A DNA stretch of 64,000 nucleotides. Origin: Chrysoperla carnea (Eukaryota > Arthropoda > Insecta > Neuroptera > Chrysopidae). Location: contig NC_058342.1 in assembly GCF_905475395.1 (NCBI RefSeq), positions 33,252,140 through 33,316,139 of the forward strand, given 5' to 3'. Below, piece after piece: positions 1 to 14,100 of this stretch (the stretch's first letter is position 1; each line of letters opens with the position of its first letter). A program made the translations under genes and the position numbers. The notes beneath the pieces are model-generated. The model had not been told where the DNA came from. It did not search any database and saw only the letters and a program-made list of their open reading frames with translations.

Positions 1-235
1 CTAAAATCATCATTCTTAGAAGAAAATGAAAGCCTGGACGTCAAAAGAAAAGCTAGAACACTAGAAGCCAAGTTTATCCGTTCCAATTCGACTCTTTGGT
101 GTTTCAGCTTGTCTTTTATTGACCGAACTATCATAATTATTCCAATTTTGGTATTAAAAATCAATTTTTAACCTAAAAAAACGACCGACCTAATAACAAT
201 TTTTCTCTGGATCTTTTTACTTAAATCCGTCACTG
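1..235. mobile_element. Right end of a hAT-like non-autonomous element
   Basis: The segment ends in TTAAATCCGTCACTG, the inverse of the CAGTGACGGATTTAA type of terminus seen elsewhere here. Positions 13-75 match the units at 22546-22790 (GAAGAAAATGAAAGCC, then a GTCAAAA stretch). The left end is outside the window. Confidence 0.5.
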
Positions 236-479
236 CGAAAAATATTTCAGTTTTCTGTATATGGCGTCTTTTAACTAAACTAACTTGTGCCTTATCTAAG
301 GCCGCCCCTGGAATATAATTCATTTACAGAAACATAAATACTAGGTATCCAGCAAAACAAAATTGTTGATGGGTCATAATACTTCCTTTATGGGAGAAAT
401 CCTTGTAGAGAATGGTGACCGAATGCTAGTGATTCAAATTGTCTGAAATCGATCCGAGAAGTCGATCTCTGTATGTGGT

Positions 480-1365
480 TTTTGGGCGATATTTCTAACT
501 CTATGCATCCAATCATCAAATGAATCCAATTTTTGCATTTTTTTGGTCAAAATTACCTCCATGAGTTTTATGAGCTTTATCATAATCGGAACCAGAAATT
601 TTTTCGGAATTTTTTGAAATTTTCTTAAGAGGTCTCTTAGAAAAAATCGAAAAAGTCACGAAATTTTGTTTGTTTCAGAACTCGATAAAACTCAGTTTAT
701 AAGGTAATTTTGGTCCAAAAAATTCAAAAATCGGGTTTATTTGACGATTGGACAAGTAATTTTTTGAGAAAAACGGTTCTTTTAATCGAATTCTGGCGAT
801 ATCTCGAAAATTACCCGTTCAATCGCTAAATGAACCCGATTTTTATATTTTTTGGGTCAATTTTACCTTACAAATTGTGTTTTATCAAATTCCGAAACAA
901 AAAATTTTTTTCGTTTTTTTGCAATTTTTTTAAGGGGAAAATCCCTTGGAAAAAATCGAAAAAATCAAAAAAAATTTTCTGTTTCAGAATTCGATAAAAG
1001 TCAGTTTATAAGGTAATTTTGATCCAAAAAATTCAAAAATCGGGTTAATTTGACGATTGGACAAGTAATTCTTGAGAAAAACGAGTCTTTGGAACGATTT
1101 CTGGCGATATCTCGACAATTACCCGTTCAATCGCTAAATGAACCCGATTTTTGTATTTTTTGTGTCAATTATACCTTATAAATAGTGTTTTATCAAATTC
1201 CGAAACAAAAATTTTTTTTCGATTTTTTGCAATTTTTTAAAAGGGTACCCCTAGGAAAAAATCGAAAAAAATTTTCTGTTTCAGAATTCGATAGAACTCA
1301 GTTTATAAGGTAATTTTGATCCAAAAAATTAAAAAATCGGGTTTATTTGATGGTTGGGCGAGTAT
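480..1365. repeat. Tandem array of alternating palindromic units (family A), 3 copies
   Basis: Three units of about 305-315 bp begin near 480, 793 and 1101. Each unit is itself an imperfect inverted repeat with arms of about 130-150 bp. The left arm reads TGAACCCGATTTTTG...GGGTCAA, and the right arm is its reverse complement. Centres lie near 635, 940 and 1247; the last reads GGGTACCCCT. Related arrays are at 37830-38100 and 40120-41045. Confidence 0.85.
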
Positions 1366-1704
1366 TTCTTCGGAATCATTAATTATTTATCGTTCCAAGG
1401 CTCTGCTGGATTTAAAAAGTTCGAACTATAAGTAATTTCTTGTAACTTTTTAAAGCCCATAGAACTCATGGCAATACCTGCAGTCAGGAGGATTATTTTA
1501 CTTTTGTGAATCGCTGGACACCCTGTTTATTTCCAATTATTGAAAAAAAAATTAAAACAAAAAAAAATTACTGTGTTTTCATGGGTTTTAACTATTTTGT
1601 AAAAAATATAATTTCACATTATTATATTTTTTTATGGACTTGTTTCTGAGAATTATGAAATATTAAACCAATCATTAGAAACATTTTCATGGCACGGTCG
1701 AAAA

Positions 1705-2065
1705 CAAAGCACATATATTGTTGAAACTGACAATAACCTGATCGAAATAGCACACAGTGTAGTTGTTACCCACCGATATAGAATGACTACATAGCTACTC
1801 AGTCAACGTACATCGTACGTCTTCAAGTTATCATATATATGCATCTATTATTTGAAACTGACAATAACCTGACGGACATAGCACACAATGTCGTTGTTAT
1901 CCACTAATATAGAATGACTACTTAGCTACTCAGCCAACGTACATTGTACATTTTGGGGTTATCATATATAAATCATACTACATAGTACGTATAACAGACA
2001 AAGCATCTATTGTTTGAAACTGACAATCATCTGGCGGACACAGCACGCTGTACAACACTTAAGGA
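1705..2065. repeat. Tandem repeat (family D), about 2.5 copies
   Basis: GAAACTGACAATAACCTGA-type starts occur at 1723, 1854 and 2017, each followed by GCACAC, a GTTGTTAYCCAC block and AGCTACTCAG. A single unit recurs at 41890-42012 and an inverted piece at 47478-47525, so the unit is also dispersed. Confidence 0.8.
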
Positions 2066-5000
2066 GTACTTTCCTTTGGCGAATAGTGACTTTTCTCTTT
2101 AGGCGAATTACATTTAAATATATTTAAATACTGTGGAGTCCTTAACGCCTAGCTTGGAGCTCATTGGATCCATTCCTCCAGGAGAAGTACTATTGTACAT
2201 CTTTGTACAATAATATCACCGTATTCGACCGTGTCATTGCTTATTTCGGGCTCTAATAATTGGTGTAATTTTTTTATCGAAATGTATCACAAATCCAAAA
2301 AATGACACAAATTTGTAGATCCTTAATAATAGTTTCATTTTTTTTCCATTGATATTTACAAACATTTTATAAAAATAGAACTTAAAAATATATTATTAAA
2401 AAAAAAAAAAAAAATATTTAAAAAAAAATTTTTTGGAGTCCTTTGGACTGTGCGTTCACATATTTTATTTGATTGTTGTATAAATCATAGAGGATACGAT
2501 AGAGCAAAAAGTGTTTTTACATTTAGGTGCCACATTTCCTCGTTTCTGCTTCGAAGGAGGGCTCTTAAAATATTTCAGTATTGATTAAAATGTGGAAATA
2601 TTTCAAAATTTTTTCCATTTTTTAGGCCCTTAACTTTCTTGGCTATTCGCAGAACTTAACATTAATTTTTGTAGGTCTCAGACACTTCTAAAACGAGAAA
2701 AAATTGCCATGCTGTCTCGACAGAATTAGAATAAAATATTCCCTCATTCTAACCAAATTCAGCTTTCCTCGGTGGGGCAGAATTGAGAAAATGGGGTACT
2801 TTGGTTGGCTTCTTAGAACCTATGAAGTCTATTTAAATCTATGAATACGAAAGCTGAAGTTCATTCTCGTTTCAAATCTAAAATGACCGAAACAGAATCT
2901 GAGGTGTTGTCGCCATTTTTAATCAAAATAGTTTGAAGAGTGGTAAACTCCAATTTGTCTCAATTATTGATTAAATATGGCGTCATCAATCATTGGAAGA
3001 TTCTGTTTACAGTGTCTCTTCGAAAAAAACTTTCCTCTCCATCCTATTCTCTCTGATTGTGATTATGATATTTCGTTGAAATGAAGGTGCTGTGATCAGA
3101 AGAAGTTATTCGAATTCATGAATTTGAATTTTGACGGTTTCTGTTGTTCATGCGCTTAAAAAATAATGTGGCCACAAATTAATCCCATAATGATTTTAAC
3201 AATGATTATAAATTACGTAATTTTTTATTAAAAATTACCATGTAGCTTAGGGCCAATAAAAATGCAACACAATTTTTGGACTTTGTGGCCACCCAAAGAA
3301 ATTTTTATGTAGAAATAAAAAAATCCCTCGCTACATAGATACATAGACTTATAATACCCATAAGACTGCGGATTTGCTGAAAATGTTAGAAAAGGCGAAA
3401 CAATTTTATAAATAAATCATGGACTTACCAGTGGATCAGATTAAAACGGCCAAAAGATCGTTGAAAAGATGCTCACTGTTTTGGCTAGAACATTTACTTA
3501 TCACACGAGGGTCTACGCAGTGACGGAATAACCATTAGGCGACTTAGGCAACTGCCTAAGAGCCCCTGGGAAAGATTAAAAACAATCTTTTATGAGATGG
3601 GCCACACACAAGGAGATACCAAGTTGAATCAATAAATTTTTATGAGTGTCAACTGTTTAGCTACCTCGGAGCCCCGCGGAAAGGTCAAAAACAAACTTTT
3701 ATGAGAAAGGCAACACAAAGGAGATACCAAATTGATTTACAAAGACTACATACCAAATTGATTTACAAAGACTAAAAAAAAAGGAAAAAACAAATTATTA
3801 TGAGAAGGGTCACACAGAAAGGGGCACCAAGGTGATTTAAGAAGACTGATTTTCACCTTAGAACGATGTGTGGAAAAAGCTATTTGTTACTGAAAAAACT
3901 TGCAGGTGGACCTAGTGTGACAATAGTTCTCGGTATTTTTTGACAAAGAAGTGTGTCTATACATACCTTTTTTACGGAGATAGTTTTTTTTGTTATTTTC
4001 TGTGAATTCATTTTTGGTATTTATGCAGTCTATGATGTAATTATAAGTCTATGCATAGATTTTTTCACGCACAGGTCAAGATACAGGTCAATTTTCGTGT
4101 TTTTTTAGACTAATAGAATCAATTTTTGAATTTATTTCCATCACTTTTTTGAAGAAAGGGTGTTAAGAATTAACAGACCAAAACTTTCGAATCATGATGA
4201 CCACTGTTTTTCCAAATTTTCCAGTTGAATAATTCAAAAATTCTCTGACCAAATAAGATTGCAACAAAAATGATAAAATTCCCTGACTTTTCTCTTTCTT
4301 CAAGAAATTCCCTGACATTTCCAAGTTTTCCAGTAATATGGTCACCATGTGAATCAATCAGACTAAAAAAGTGGTGAGAGTAAACTTAACCAAACAGAGG
4401 TGTCTGAAACCATCAAAAATCAATTCTACGGGTCAAAAAAAACATAACAAATGACATAAACCACAAAACCGTTACCATCGCATCATTTTCAAGACAACAA
4501 ATACTAGGATTTCGGAACTATTTACAAAATAACAGAAAAGAAACCGAAATAAAAGTGAGTACAAAAACAAATTTGCGAAATTAATGAATTAATTTTATTT
4601 AACTTTCAATTTTTTTGTTGCTTAAGTAAATTATTTTTTGTTTTGTTTTGACAGACACCAAATATTTCTAAGATTTTGTGTTCACAAAGTTCTTAAATTT
4701 ACAACTTTTGTTTGTTTCTATATATTTCAATCACGACACTATTTAAAAAAAAAATGTTTTTCACATAAATTGATAATCGTCAATTGTTTTTTTTTTCTTT
4801 TTTTTCCATTTAATTTTCATTATAAAAAAAAAAAACATTTTTTGGATAGAAAATATAAACATTGTTAAAAACAAAGAAAAAAATCACTTTCAAAATTGAT
4901 TTTGTTGTGAAAATAAAAAAAAATGAGAGGGGGAAGGGTGAATCTCGCACGCTTTTGTTCCAAAAATATATGAAAAAATATTGTTCACTCGCATAATTTT

Positions 5001-5113
5001 TAGTTTCGATCTGAAATCGATCTCACAAAAAGAAAATCATAATTTGTTTATATATAAAAAAGAGGAAATTTGTTGATTTGATGTGTGTGGGTGTATTGTG
5101 TTTTGTGTGAAAA
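2066..5113. other. Gene-free stretch 3' of the woc-like gene
   Basis: No gene was recognised. It holds a hAT-like start (CAGTGACGGAATAACC) at 3518; two imperfect copies of a TATGAGAAGGG-CACAC motif repeat at 3560-3850, also seen at 11085-11220; and a piece of a dispersed repeat at 4160-4350 rich in TTCCCTGACATTTCCA, also at 12795-12895. Long A and T tracts fill 4740-4930. The 3' UTR of the woc-like gene probably occupies about 4590-5113. Nothing was seen at 2066-3500. Confidence 0.5.
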
Positions 5114-8100
5114 TTAACTCGTAAGTAATGCAACGTTGATTTCTTTCACCATTTTCACACGATGTAACATTTTCTCCAATGCGTTACGTCCTAATGCCAT
5201 TGTGGAATACCATACAGGACTATCTGGTACACAAGATCGTTCTGGTAGTAAATAGAAAACATCGTTTCGTGTTTTTACACTTTCCGGACTGAAACACACA
5301 AAATACGAAAATTTATTAGTTATTAAAACCGATATTTCAGTTCTAAAAACCCATCCCACACAATCATGCCCCTGAATTTTTCCCATTTCCCCTTGAGTTT
5401 TCGTCACGATATTCGTGTTCAGCGATCCCAAAAACACCCGTTTAATAAGTTTGGACTTATTATATGACGAATTTCTCGAAAACTCCAGGAAACGACGGGG
5501 ATACCGTTGCATCAGATACCTCTAAGATCAATTCTGTCTCGATATTCGTGTTCAGCGACCCCAAAAACTCTCGTGTAATCTTTGGAATATCTTTTTTTCT
5601 GGTTTTCTTGGCATTTACTCTCATATACATGTATGCAAAAGGTCTGGAGTCTTTAATAATTGAATAAACCGGGACAAGTCAGACGGGTTCGAACTTTAAG
5701 AAAGGCCTGGAATATCTTGACCTTGAATAAACCGGTGAAATTCGACTTTTCTGCTTTTCAAGTTAATGGGAATTTTTTTCTTCTGGTTTTCTTTCTTATG
5801 TAATTGTTTCTCGAAGTGTACAGAAGATACCCAGGTGAGTGGACAAACAGACTTGACCTTTAGAAAAAGTCTGGAGTCTCTTGACCTTGAATAAATCGGT
5901 GAAATTCGACTTTTCTATCTTTCAAGTTAATGGAAATTTTTTAATTCTGGTATTCTTGTTATGTACTTGTTTCTCGAAGTGTACAGAAGTGACCCAGTCC
6001 AGTTTCGAGCGATTTGGTAACTATGACGATTGTGTCAAATGGGGATTTTTTTTAAACTGAAAATGTTTTCTTTAATAACGACGGAGTTGACTTCGATTTG
6101 AAGTTGAAAGTGTTTTAAAAAATCGGAAATAAAATCTCAATATTTTCCATTAAATAATTTTGAACTCACCATTTTGATAAGTAAAATTCATACAATTTGA
6201 CAGGACATCTTAATGGATTTTCTTCATTCTCTTGTTGTTCATATACTTTTTTCTTTCGAGCATTTGCGTCTACAAAAATAAAAAGAATGAATTAAATTTG
6301 GACAATCAATTTTCGAGGAACATTTTTTTCCGATTACTAACCAGCTGAATCACCTAACGCTGATTGTGGTGGATAGAATCGTAATAAAACATTACGTGAA
6401 CCGGGTCCTTTGGATGCACCCGGTTGATTTGGATTCCGTTTCCAATGTTTCATTATATGTGAGAATGATAGCTGCATATGTTCATCAACAGTCTAGAAAA
6501 CAAACCACAACGAAAATCAAATTAAACGCTTCATATATTATGTTTTATGGCCGTGATTCCTGATACATACTGTAAGATTGAAATGTTTTGTGTTGAAGAA
6601 CATGAGTGTACTTAGAAGTACATGCGGTGAGTGTGCTCCAAGTTGTTTACTCTCCCATAAATGTTCCTCTTCGACACGTGTTACGATATAATCTAAAAAA
6701 TTATTCAAAATATTAATGCGCATGCTCTATTTCAACATCCTCACTGTCACCCCTCCCCCATATTCCCTTGCATAGGGGTTACAATTTTGTAATGTACACG
6801 TCATGCTCTTTTATTTGATACCCCACTTGGGTATTTTTGAAAATATTCGATTATTCATCCCCACTTTCTCGCTCCCCCATAGCTTAAAATAAAAAATGAG
6901 TACATACGTGAATCGTTATAAAGTACGGAAAACTTTCTGGCAACTTCATCCAGACATTCGGTGAATTTTTCATAGAATGCGTCCGTGAATATATTATCTA
7001 TTCTACCATTTTCGAATAGATACTGTTGAATACCTTCGAAAAATAAATACAAATATTAAATTAAACAAATTAATGCTTTGAGTAACTGAACAGTCTGGCA
7101 TTGAATAAAACAGTCAAAATGATTTGGATACCGAGTAACTCTGGCGTTAAAGGTGAAAAAATTACGTGAAAATAATCGGAAAACTTACCTAGACAGAGAT
7201 AGTATATTGTATCAGGTGCATATTCGGATCCATTAGGTTTTCTTACTTCTTTAACAAACAAACATAACGAATAATTTAATTCATCGGCGGTTAATTGTAA
7301 TATTTCTGATTTAAATGGTTTTAATGGAAGTGTGGATTTCTCTAATTCGGCATTCTTTGTAGTCACCCATTGTTTCCATGCATTCACACCAAACGTATAC
7401 TGGAAAAGTACAAGAAAATCAAAGTTAAGAGAGAAAAAATAAAACATTTTTTTTGGCTACGCTCATGTTTACCTTTAGACACATATTTGCATCAGGTTTC
7501 TCTACAGGTTCTGGTGGTGGGGGCGGTGCTGTCGCTTGTGGTGGTGGCATCATAGGCATATCTGAATGTCCGCTCATACGTCGTCCACGTTTACTGCCCG
7601 TAGCACCTGCACGTGGTGATCGTCCTTGACGTTTTCTTCCTCGACCACCACCCCGTTCTGCCATCATTGCATGATGATGCATATGTTGATTATCATCCTC
7701 TTCTTCAGCACCTCCATCATGTGATTGACTAGCCGTTATTGTGTTCGCTGTAAGAGCACCTTCTAGATCAACAGCTGGCTCATCTAATTCTGTTGCCATT
7801 TTTAATGCCATTTGTAACATGTCATCGCCAAATGTATTGCTTGTATCCACTGCTTCGGGACTGAAATCACCTTCATTACCACCTAGACATAAATTATACA
7901 AAGGTTTACGATTTCGTTTTTTAAGACCGATTAAAAAACTTACCGTTATCGTCATCTTCGCTCTCTGAGTCTGTGTTGTCGACCTTCTTATCGCCAGCAA
8001 CCATTTCCGCCATCATTAATAATTCAGCTTCAAATGGATCAGTTGGTATCTTCACTTGAATTTTCTAAAATACAAAAAAAAAATAATGAAGAGTGACTCT

Positions 8101-11100
8101 TTTGAATAATTTGCACCGTGCAAGAGTTTTATTGAAAGCGTTTCCATGGTAACGATACTCTACTTTATTAAAATCAATCATAGATATTTAACATATGGAT
8201 AGAGAATCTATATGGCATAAAATAAAATTTATGGCGTAAAAACAGCGTCTCAGTGTGAGTGGCTGGGAATTAAATAAAACCATTCAACGCATATGTTATT
8301 TGTTCTAGTCAGTCATTTGGTGGCGCTAGTATGTATATCAAATATATCACAAATTTAACTTCAAATTAAGATCAATTACAAAACAGGGGACCCTCTATCT
8401 ATATGTTATATATATCTATGATATAATTGTTAGGATTGCTAATATTTTTGTCTAACAAGTTTAAACAAGTTTAATTAAGGTACTACGAACGCCAAAGCAA
8501 GCTTAGATTTGTGGTTTAAATTATTTGTACCTTATTTTCAACTTTGATAATGAACTTTGTTATAACTTCATGAATTTAGACGAAAAATAAGAATACAATT
8601 TTTCGATAAGTGCCTAAAAAAATCGCATCAAAATCCGTTCCGTAGTTTCAAAGATCTAAGCATACATACTGATTAGAGACATACAGGTGGAAGCGACTTT
8701 GTTTTATCGTAGGAGCTGTACTTAAATTACGTAACGGATTCAATACCACCACCCTTTTTTTGTCTTTGAATTTTAGAGTATTATGGTTAAAAAGAATTTG
8801 TGTGTGTTGAGTAAAATTCGTCAAAATTTTTTTATTTATTTTGATAATTACATGTAAGCGTTGAAGGACCTCCTCCCCCGTGTACCATATCAAATAGTAA
8901 CATTATAGTTTGACCGCCTCCTCCCCCTAAATTTGTTACGTAATGTATTGATTACGTAGTTTATTCAACGTATTTATCGTTAAAATCATTATGGGATTAT
9001 TTTTTGTGATCAAAAGGGTGTACGTTTTATTGGGACGCTCTGTGAAACATAAAACTTCCCCCTTGTGTTCATAATAGTTTCCTGTCAAACATATTTTTTA
9101 ACAATTCTTTAATATTTGAAAATTTCAAACATACCTTAATCTCTTTCATGATACCATGCGCTGAATTTCTAGTTGTTGGAATGAAAATTGGTATAGGTAC
9201 GGGTAACGGGAATGGAACTGGCACTGGGAATGGTGTACTAAATAATGCCATCGGTGATGGAACGTATATTGGAACGGGTACGGGCACAATCACTGTTTTC
9301 GCCAGACTGTCATCGGTTTGTGTCTCTTTTGTGCTCACATGCGGTTTAAACGAAACACCTTTTGTATGCATGTTCGGTTTACACATCGTGGATTTATTCC
9401 GTATTTCCGGTACTGGAGGCGGTTTCACAATCACTTGTTGAATATATTTGGGTTTGATTTGTTGGGTAGCTGGTGACGCTGTTTGTGTGATTTGTGTCAC
9501 TGGAGGTGATGGTTGAGCTGGTGCGATTGGTGTTTGCATTCCTGTTGATTTTGACGAAGATCGTGTCACTGTTGACGGACCATTTGTTTGTGGTTGCGCC
9601 AATGAGTGTACACTTGTGATAATCGGCATTTGTGGACTGGTACTTGGAGGAGGTTGTTGTAAGTCTTTCACAAATTTATTTTCTGAAACAAAATTAGTTA
9701 ATGTAGATTTTCTGCACGGAGCCTAACAGGGGCGGATTCAGTATTCAATATATTTTTTGATCACTACCACGGAATAGTTTTCAAAGCAATTTGTGAAGGA
9801 AATGTTGTTATTAATGGAACTCTCTGTAAATGAAGCAGATATTTATTTATATCTGGATATCTGAGTCACTAACACATAAGTGAGACAAATTTGCAGTTCC
9901 CTTGATGTCTCACTTAACCAGGTTTCACTGTATATGAATATACCCGCTCTTTCTAATCAATTTGATTTTACTCACTTATTTTGCCTTCATTTCCAGAAGA
10001 CGAATTTCTAGAAGTTCTGGTAGTATAACGTTTTGATTGGCTACCCCCACTTTGATGTCCACTCCCCGTTGAACTCTGTACAGATCTGCTTGGTGTTTTT
10101 TCGAATGTTGTTTGCGTTTGTAATGATATTGGAGTTTTATTCATTTGGTTTGGATAACTCATCACATTCATTGGATAGCTAAAAATTTCGAAACATAATT
10201 AATATTGAGTGAATTTTGTGATCAATAAAGAAATGTTGTCTTGAATTTTTACTTTCATTTTAAGATAATTGTTTTCCTACAGTATTGTAAAAAAAGTTTT
10301 GGTCTATTGCACGGTACATATAAACCAAATACATGTCAAATTACAGCATCAAGGATATTGTAATCTGAAATTATTGGTAGATCTACATTTCAGATCGGCT
10401 AAATCATTTTTACGAAAATATTTAATGATCGTATTTTCAGAATGAAAACTTACATGTCGCACATAGTATCTTTTTTAAAATGATGCATAAATGGATGCAT
10501 GATGTTTTGAATTATCTTTATATTCAAGAAGAAAGGACTTTTCTAGTACTGTTCAACTTTATATTTAAACTTTGACTGTCATAATAATCTCATGTTATTT
10601 AGAAAAAAAACGAACATCGAAATTTGGTTTCCATGGCAACGATATTTTTACAGCCATTGTAAGTAACAACGTTATATTGAGTATTACGTAATAAATGCGT
10701 TATATTTTTCAGTTTTTGGCGGGCTTACATTCCGCGAAATATTCATCGTTTTATTATTTGTCAAAGACCTATACAAATTCAATTCCGTTTGTATACCCTG
10801 TATATATGAATATATATATCAGTGTATACTAAGTTTAGTCTCTAGTTCGTAACATTTGCGATTGTCCCTCTGTGGACACGATAAAAAAACGAAAACAGAT
10901 ATAAAACTAAAACGTGTTCAGGACGTAAAAAGTGAGGCTAACTTCGTAAATGAGCAACATAGATCAATTGCGTCTTGGGTCCGTAGTACTCATCTTGTAA
11001 ATCGTTGGAGATTCAACAAAAATATAAATAATGTTTCTTATAAAAAACTAAACAACTTTCCTTTAAAACCTTAAAAGATACGTACGAGAAGGGTGCCACA

Positions 11101-14100
11101 AAGGGACGCCAAGTTAGGAAGATAAAAAAAAATAGGGGAAAAAACAAATTTGTATGGGAAGGGCGCCACAGGAGATATCAAGGTGACTTACGAAGACTTA
11201 AAAAAAAGAAACTGATTTTCACATTGTCTATAGGCGTTGGCATGACTTAATCCGGAACTGTCAATGGATTAAAGTATTTTAAGTAGAAAATAAAATTTGC
11301 CGATTCTAAACAATTATGTAAAGATTTGATTTAAAAAAGAACTTACTTTCGAGTTGAAACAGCAGCATTAATTGATACTTGGTACAATGCTAGACAATTA
11401 ATCGAGCACATCATTAAATTGGTTCCGTTCAGACATACTTTTTTGATCATATCAAAATTATATTTCTTCACTTTACACCATTGACATGGCACTATTTTTC
11501 TGTTCGCAATTATGTAAACATTTTGACATGTTTTACAACAAAAATGATGAGGTTGATCATCGAAATAAATCGTGTAATCCAAAGTTGTTTGTTCGAAATA
11601 TTTCTGACACATATGGCATTGTTCTGTAAAAAAAAATATCGAAATAGTTAATTTATATAAACAAAAATAAGTGTCTATCATTGTATCACCCTGTATTCTG
11701 ATTAAAAATCGATATGCAAGTTATTTTTTATCGATAAGTTGAGATTTCCTCTTAAAATTGTTGTGCTTCATTCTGAACATGAAAATTTATACCGTTCGTA
11801 AAGCATCTCGTTAGCCATTATAATGAATAAAGTAAGAGTTTTTATGGACGTTCTTATATATAAGACAAAGAAAAACTCTTCAGACAATTTATTGCGTGTG
11901 ATACGAATGTAGAGGGTATGATTTACAAAGTTAAAGAATAATAAACGCGTGAAATACTTGACGCATGTGGAGAATCTCTCATCACGCAACTTACAGATTA
12001 CCGAACGCTTGGCACGAATATTGACGGGTAAAAATTCGAATGAAATTAGTTTTGGACGAACACATGAATATGAATAAAAATGAATGTTACCTGGTGAAAC
12101 ATTGTTAGCAAATTTAAAAGCCACAAAACATGGTTCACTACACAATTTATGAACGACACCTTCAACTTCAATTTCTAATCGTATTAACTTCTCATTACTG
12201 CACACATCACAACTGGCGACAGTTTTATTTTGGCCATGGTTGTTACTCATCGTATCATATTTTTCCATACATGATTGCGTACAAAAATCCTTAAATTGTC
12301 CTTTATCACCGACCGGTGCTAGGAATCCTTCTACACCACCAGATATATCCTTCTGACAGTAACTGCATACTTTTAAACCTTTCTTGAAATCTTCCAAACA
12401 GCTACTGCTACAGAATTGCCGGATGTCGTAACCAAATCTTACACAATATTTACCAAGACTTGGTAATGGGACTGTATCTTTACAATTAGCACAATGTCCT
12501 CCAACAGCTGTTTGATATTTAGCTGAAAAAACAAACAAACATAGTTTTAATACAAAGGTTCTTGCTGTGAAGTTTTAAATTGAAATGTATCGAAACTTTG
12601 AATTCATCTCTCCTAGAAAATTGTTATCCCTTTCTGCATAGCACCTGGTTTTAATAAAATTTTGCAGTTTCCTTTGCTTATAAAAACACTTTTCACCGGG
12701 AGACACTTCACATCCGGTAATGATTTAATTTCAAGGAGAATCTTTAAGCCTAGGTGCTAGGGTCCTGATTGAAATAGCTGTCTTGTTATTACATGGTGGT
12801 CACTGTTTTTTCAAAATAAACTTCCATGACTTTTCCAGTAGAATTTGAATTCCCTGACATTTCCAGGTTTCCCAGTAAATCATTACCCTACAATGTATTA
12901 TTATTTTAAAAACTTACCCAAACAATCGTCGTTACAAAATTCCATACATTCCCAACTTAAATTTCGTTCCTCGTTTACAATTTCTTTTTTACATTCATGG
13001 CATTTACGAACATAGACCAACGGTTCCCGTATGGCATTCTTATCTCTGGACACTTTTATTTTATTGGCTGCACGTTGTTGCCCCGCTGAACTTGATTTAT
13101 CCATCGATCCTAAATATAGTTTACAGCATGTCTCAGAACATAAGTAACTCTCTTTTTCTTTCGCTTTATCAACATATTTCCACGCACACATCTTTTTCTG
13201 CAAAAAAAATTAATAAAATATTTAGTTTAAATTTTAGAGTTTAATTTAAGGACGTACGAGCGCCAGGGCTATTTGGCTTTCGATATTTCGAAAACCAAGG
13301 CTGATATCGAAAAATTGTTTTCTTATTTTTCGTCTACATTCATGTTAAGTTATAACAAAATTGAAAATAAGGTGCAAATAATTTCAACCCTATGTCTAAA
13401 ATTGCCTTGGCGCTCGTACTACCTTAAGTGTGAAAAAACTTACCTCTCCACATTTACAACAATCTTGCTCCTCTTCATCCTCCAATTTACTAATTCGATC
13501 ATCCAATTCGATGGGTTCTTTTAAACCGACATTATTCTCGTCTATCTGTGACGTGTCCATCGGTGATAAGCCGTCTACACGTTCTGCATCATCTTTATTA
13601 TTAGTCACATCATCCCCGGCTCCTGAATCCGATTTTGCACTGTCATGATCCATTGAATGCTCATTTACTGTTTCACCATTTTCGCTACGTTTCGATTTGT
13701 CGGTAGTACCTTCCTCCTTCTTTTTCGCAGTGGCTGCATCCTTTTCAGCTTGTGTTATCTCACGTTCGGTGTCTGGTATAATACATAGCTCCTCGTCGGC
13801 ACCTTTTGTTGTCGCTGACGATTGCTGTGAATCAGATGTTGGTGATGGTGCATGCTCGGATGCTTCAGTATCTTTTTCAGCATCCGCTTCTGTTTCAGCT
13901 TCGACTTCAGCATCCTTATCATTATCATTATCATTATTATCATTATTATCATTGTTTTCATTTTTATCATTTGTATCATTTGTTGCATCCATTGATTCTT
14001 CGGTTCCACCGAACGGATCTTCATTATCCACATCCATTGTAGCACCATCTTCGTTGGTATTCGATTTATCATTTTTCGAATTTACGTTCACATATTCGGA

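Noticed and set aside
480-1365. CRISPR-like array
   Set aside because: Units are about 305 bp, palindromic and contiguous, with no short repeat/spacer pattern.
4638-4868. 76-codon plus-strand frame
   Set aside because: Consists of T- and A-tract codons (F, K, L) within probable 3' UTR sequence.
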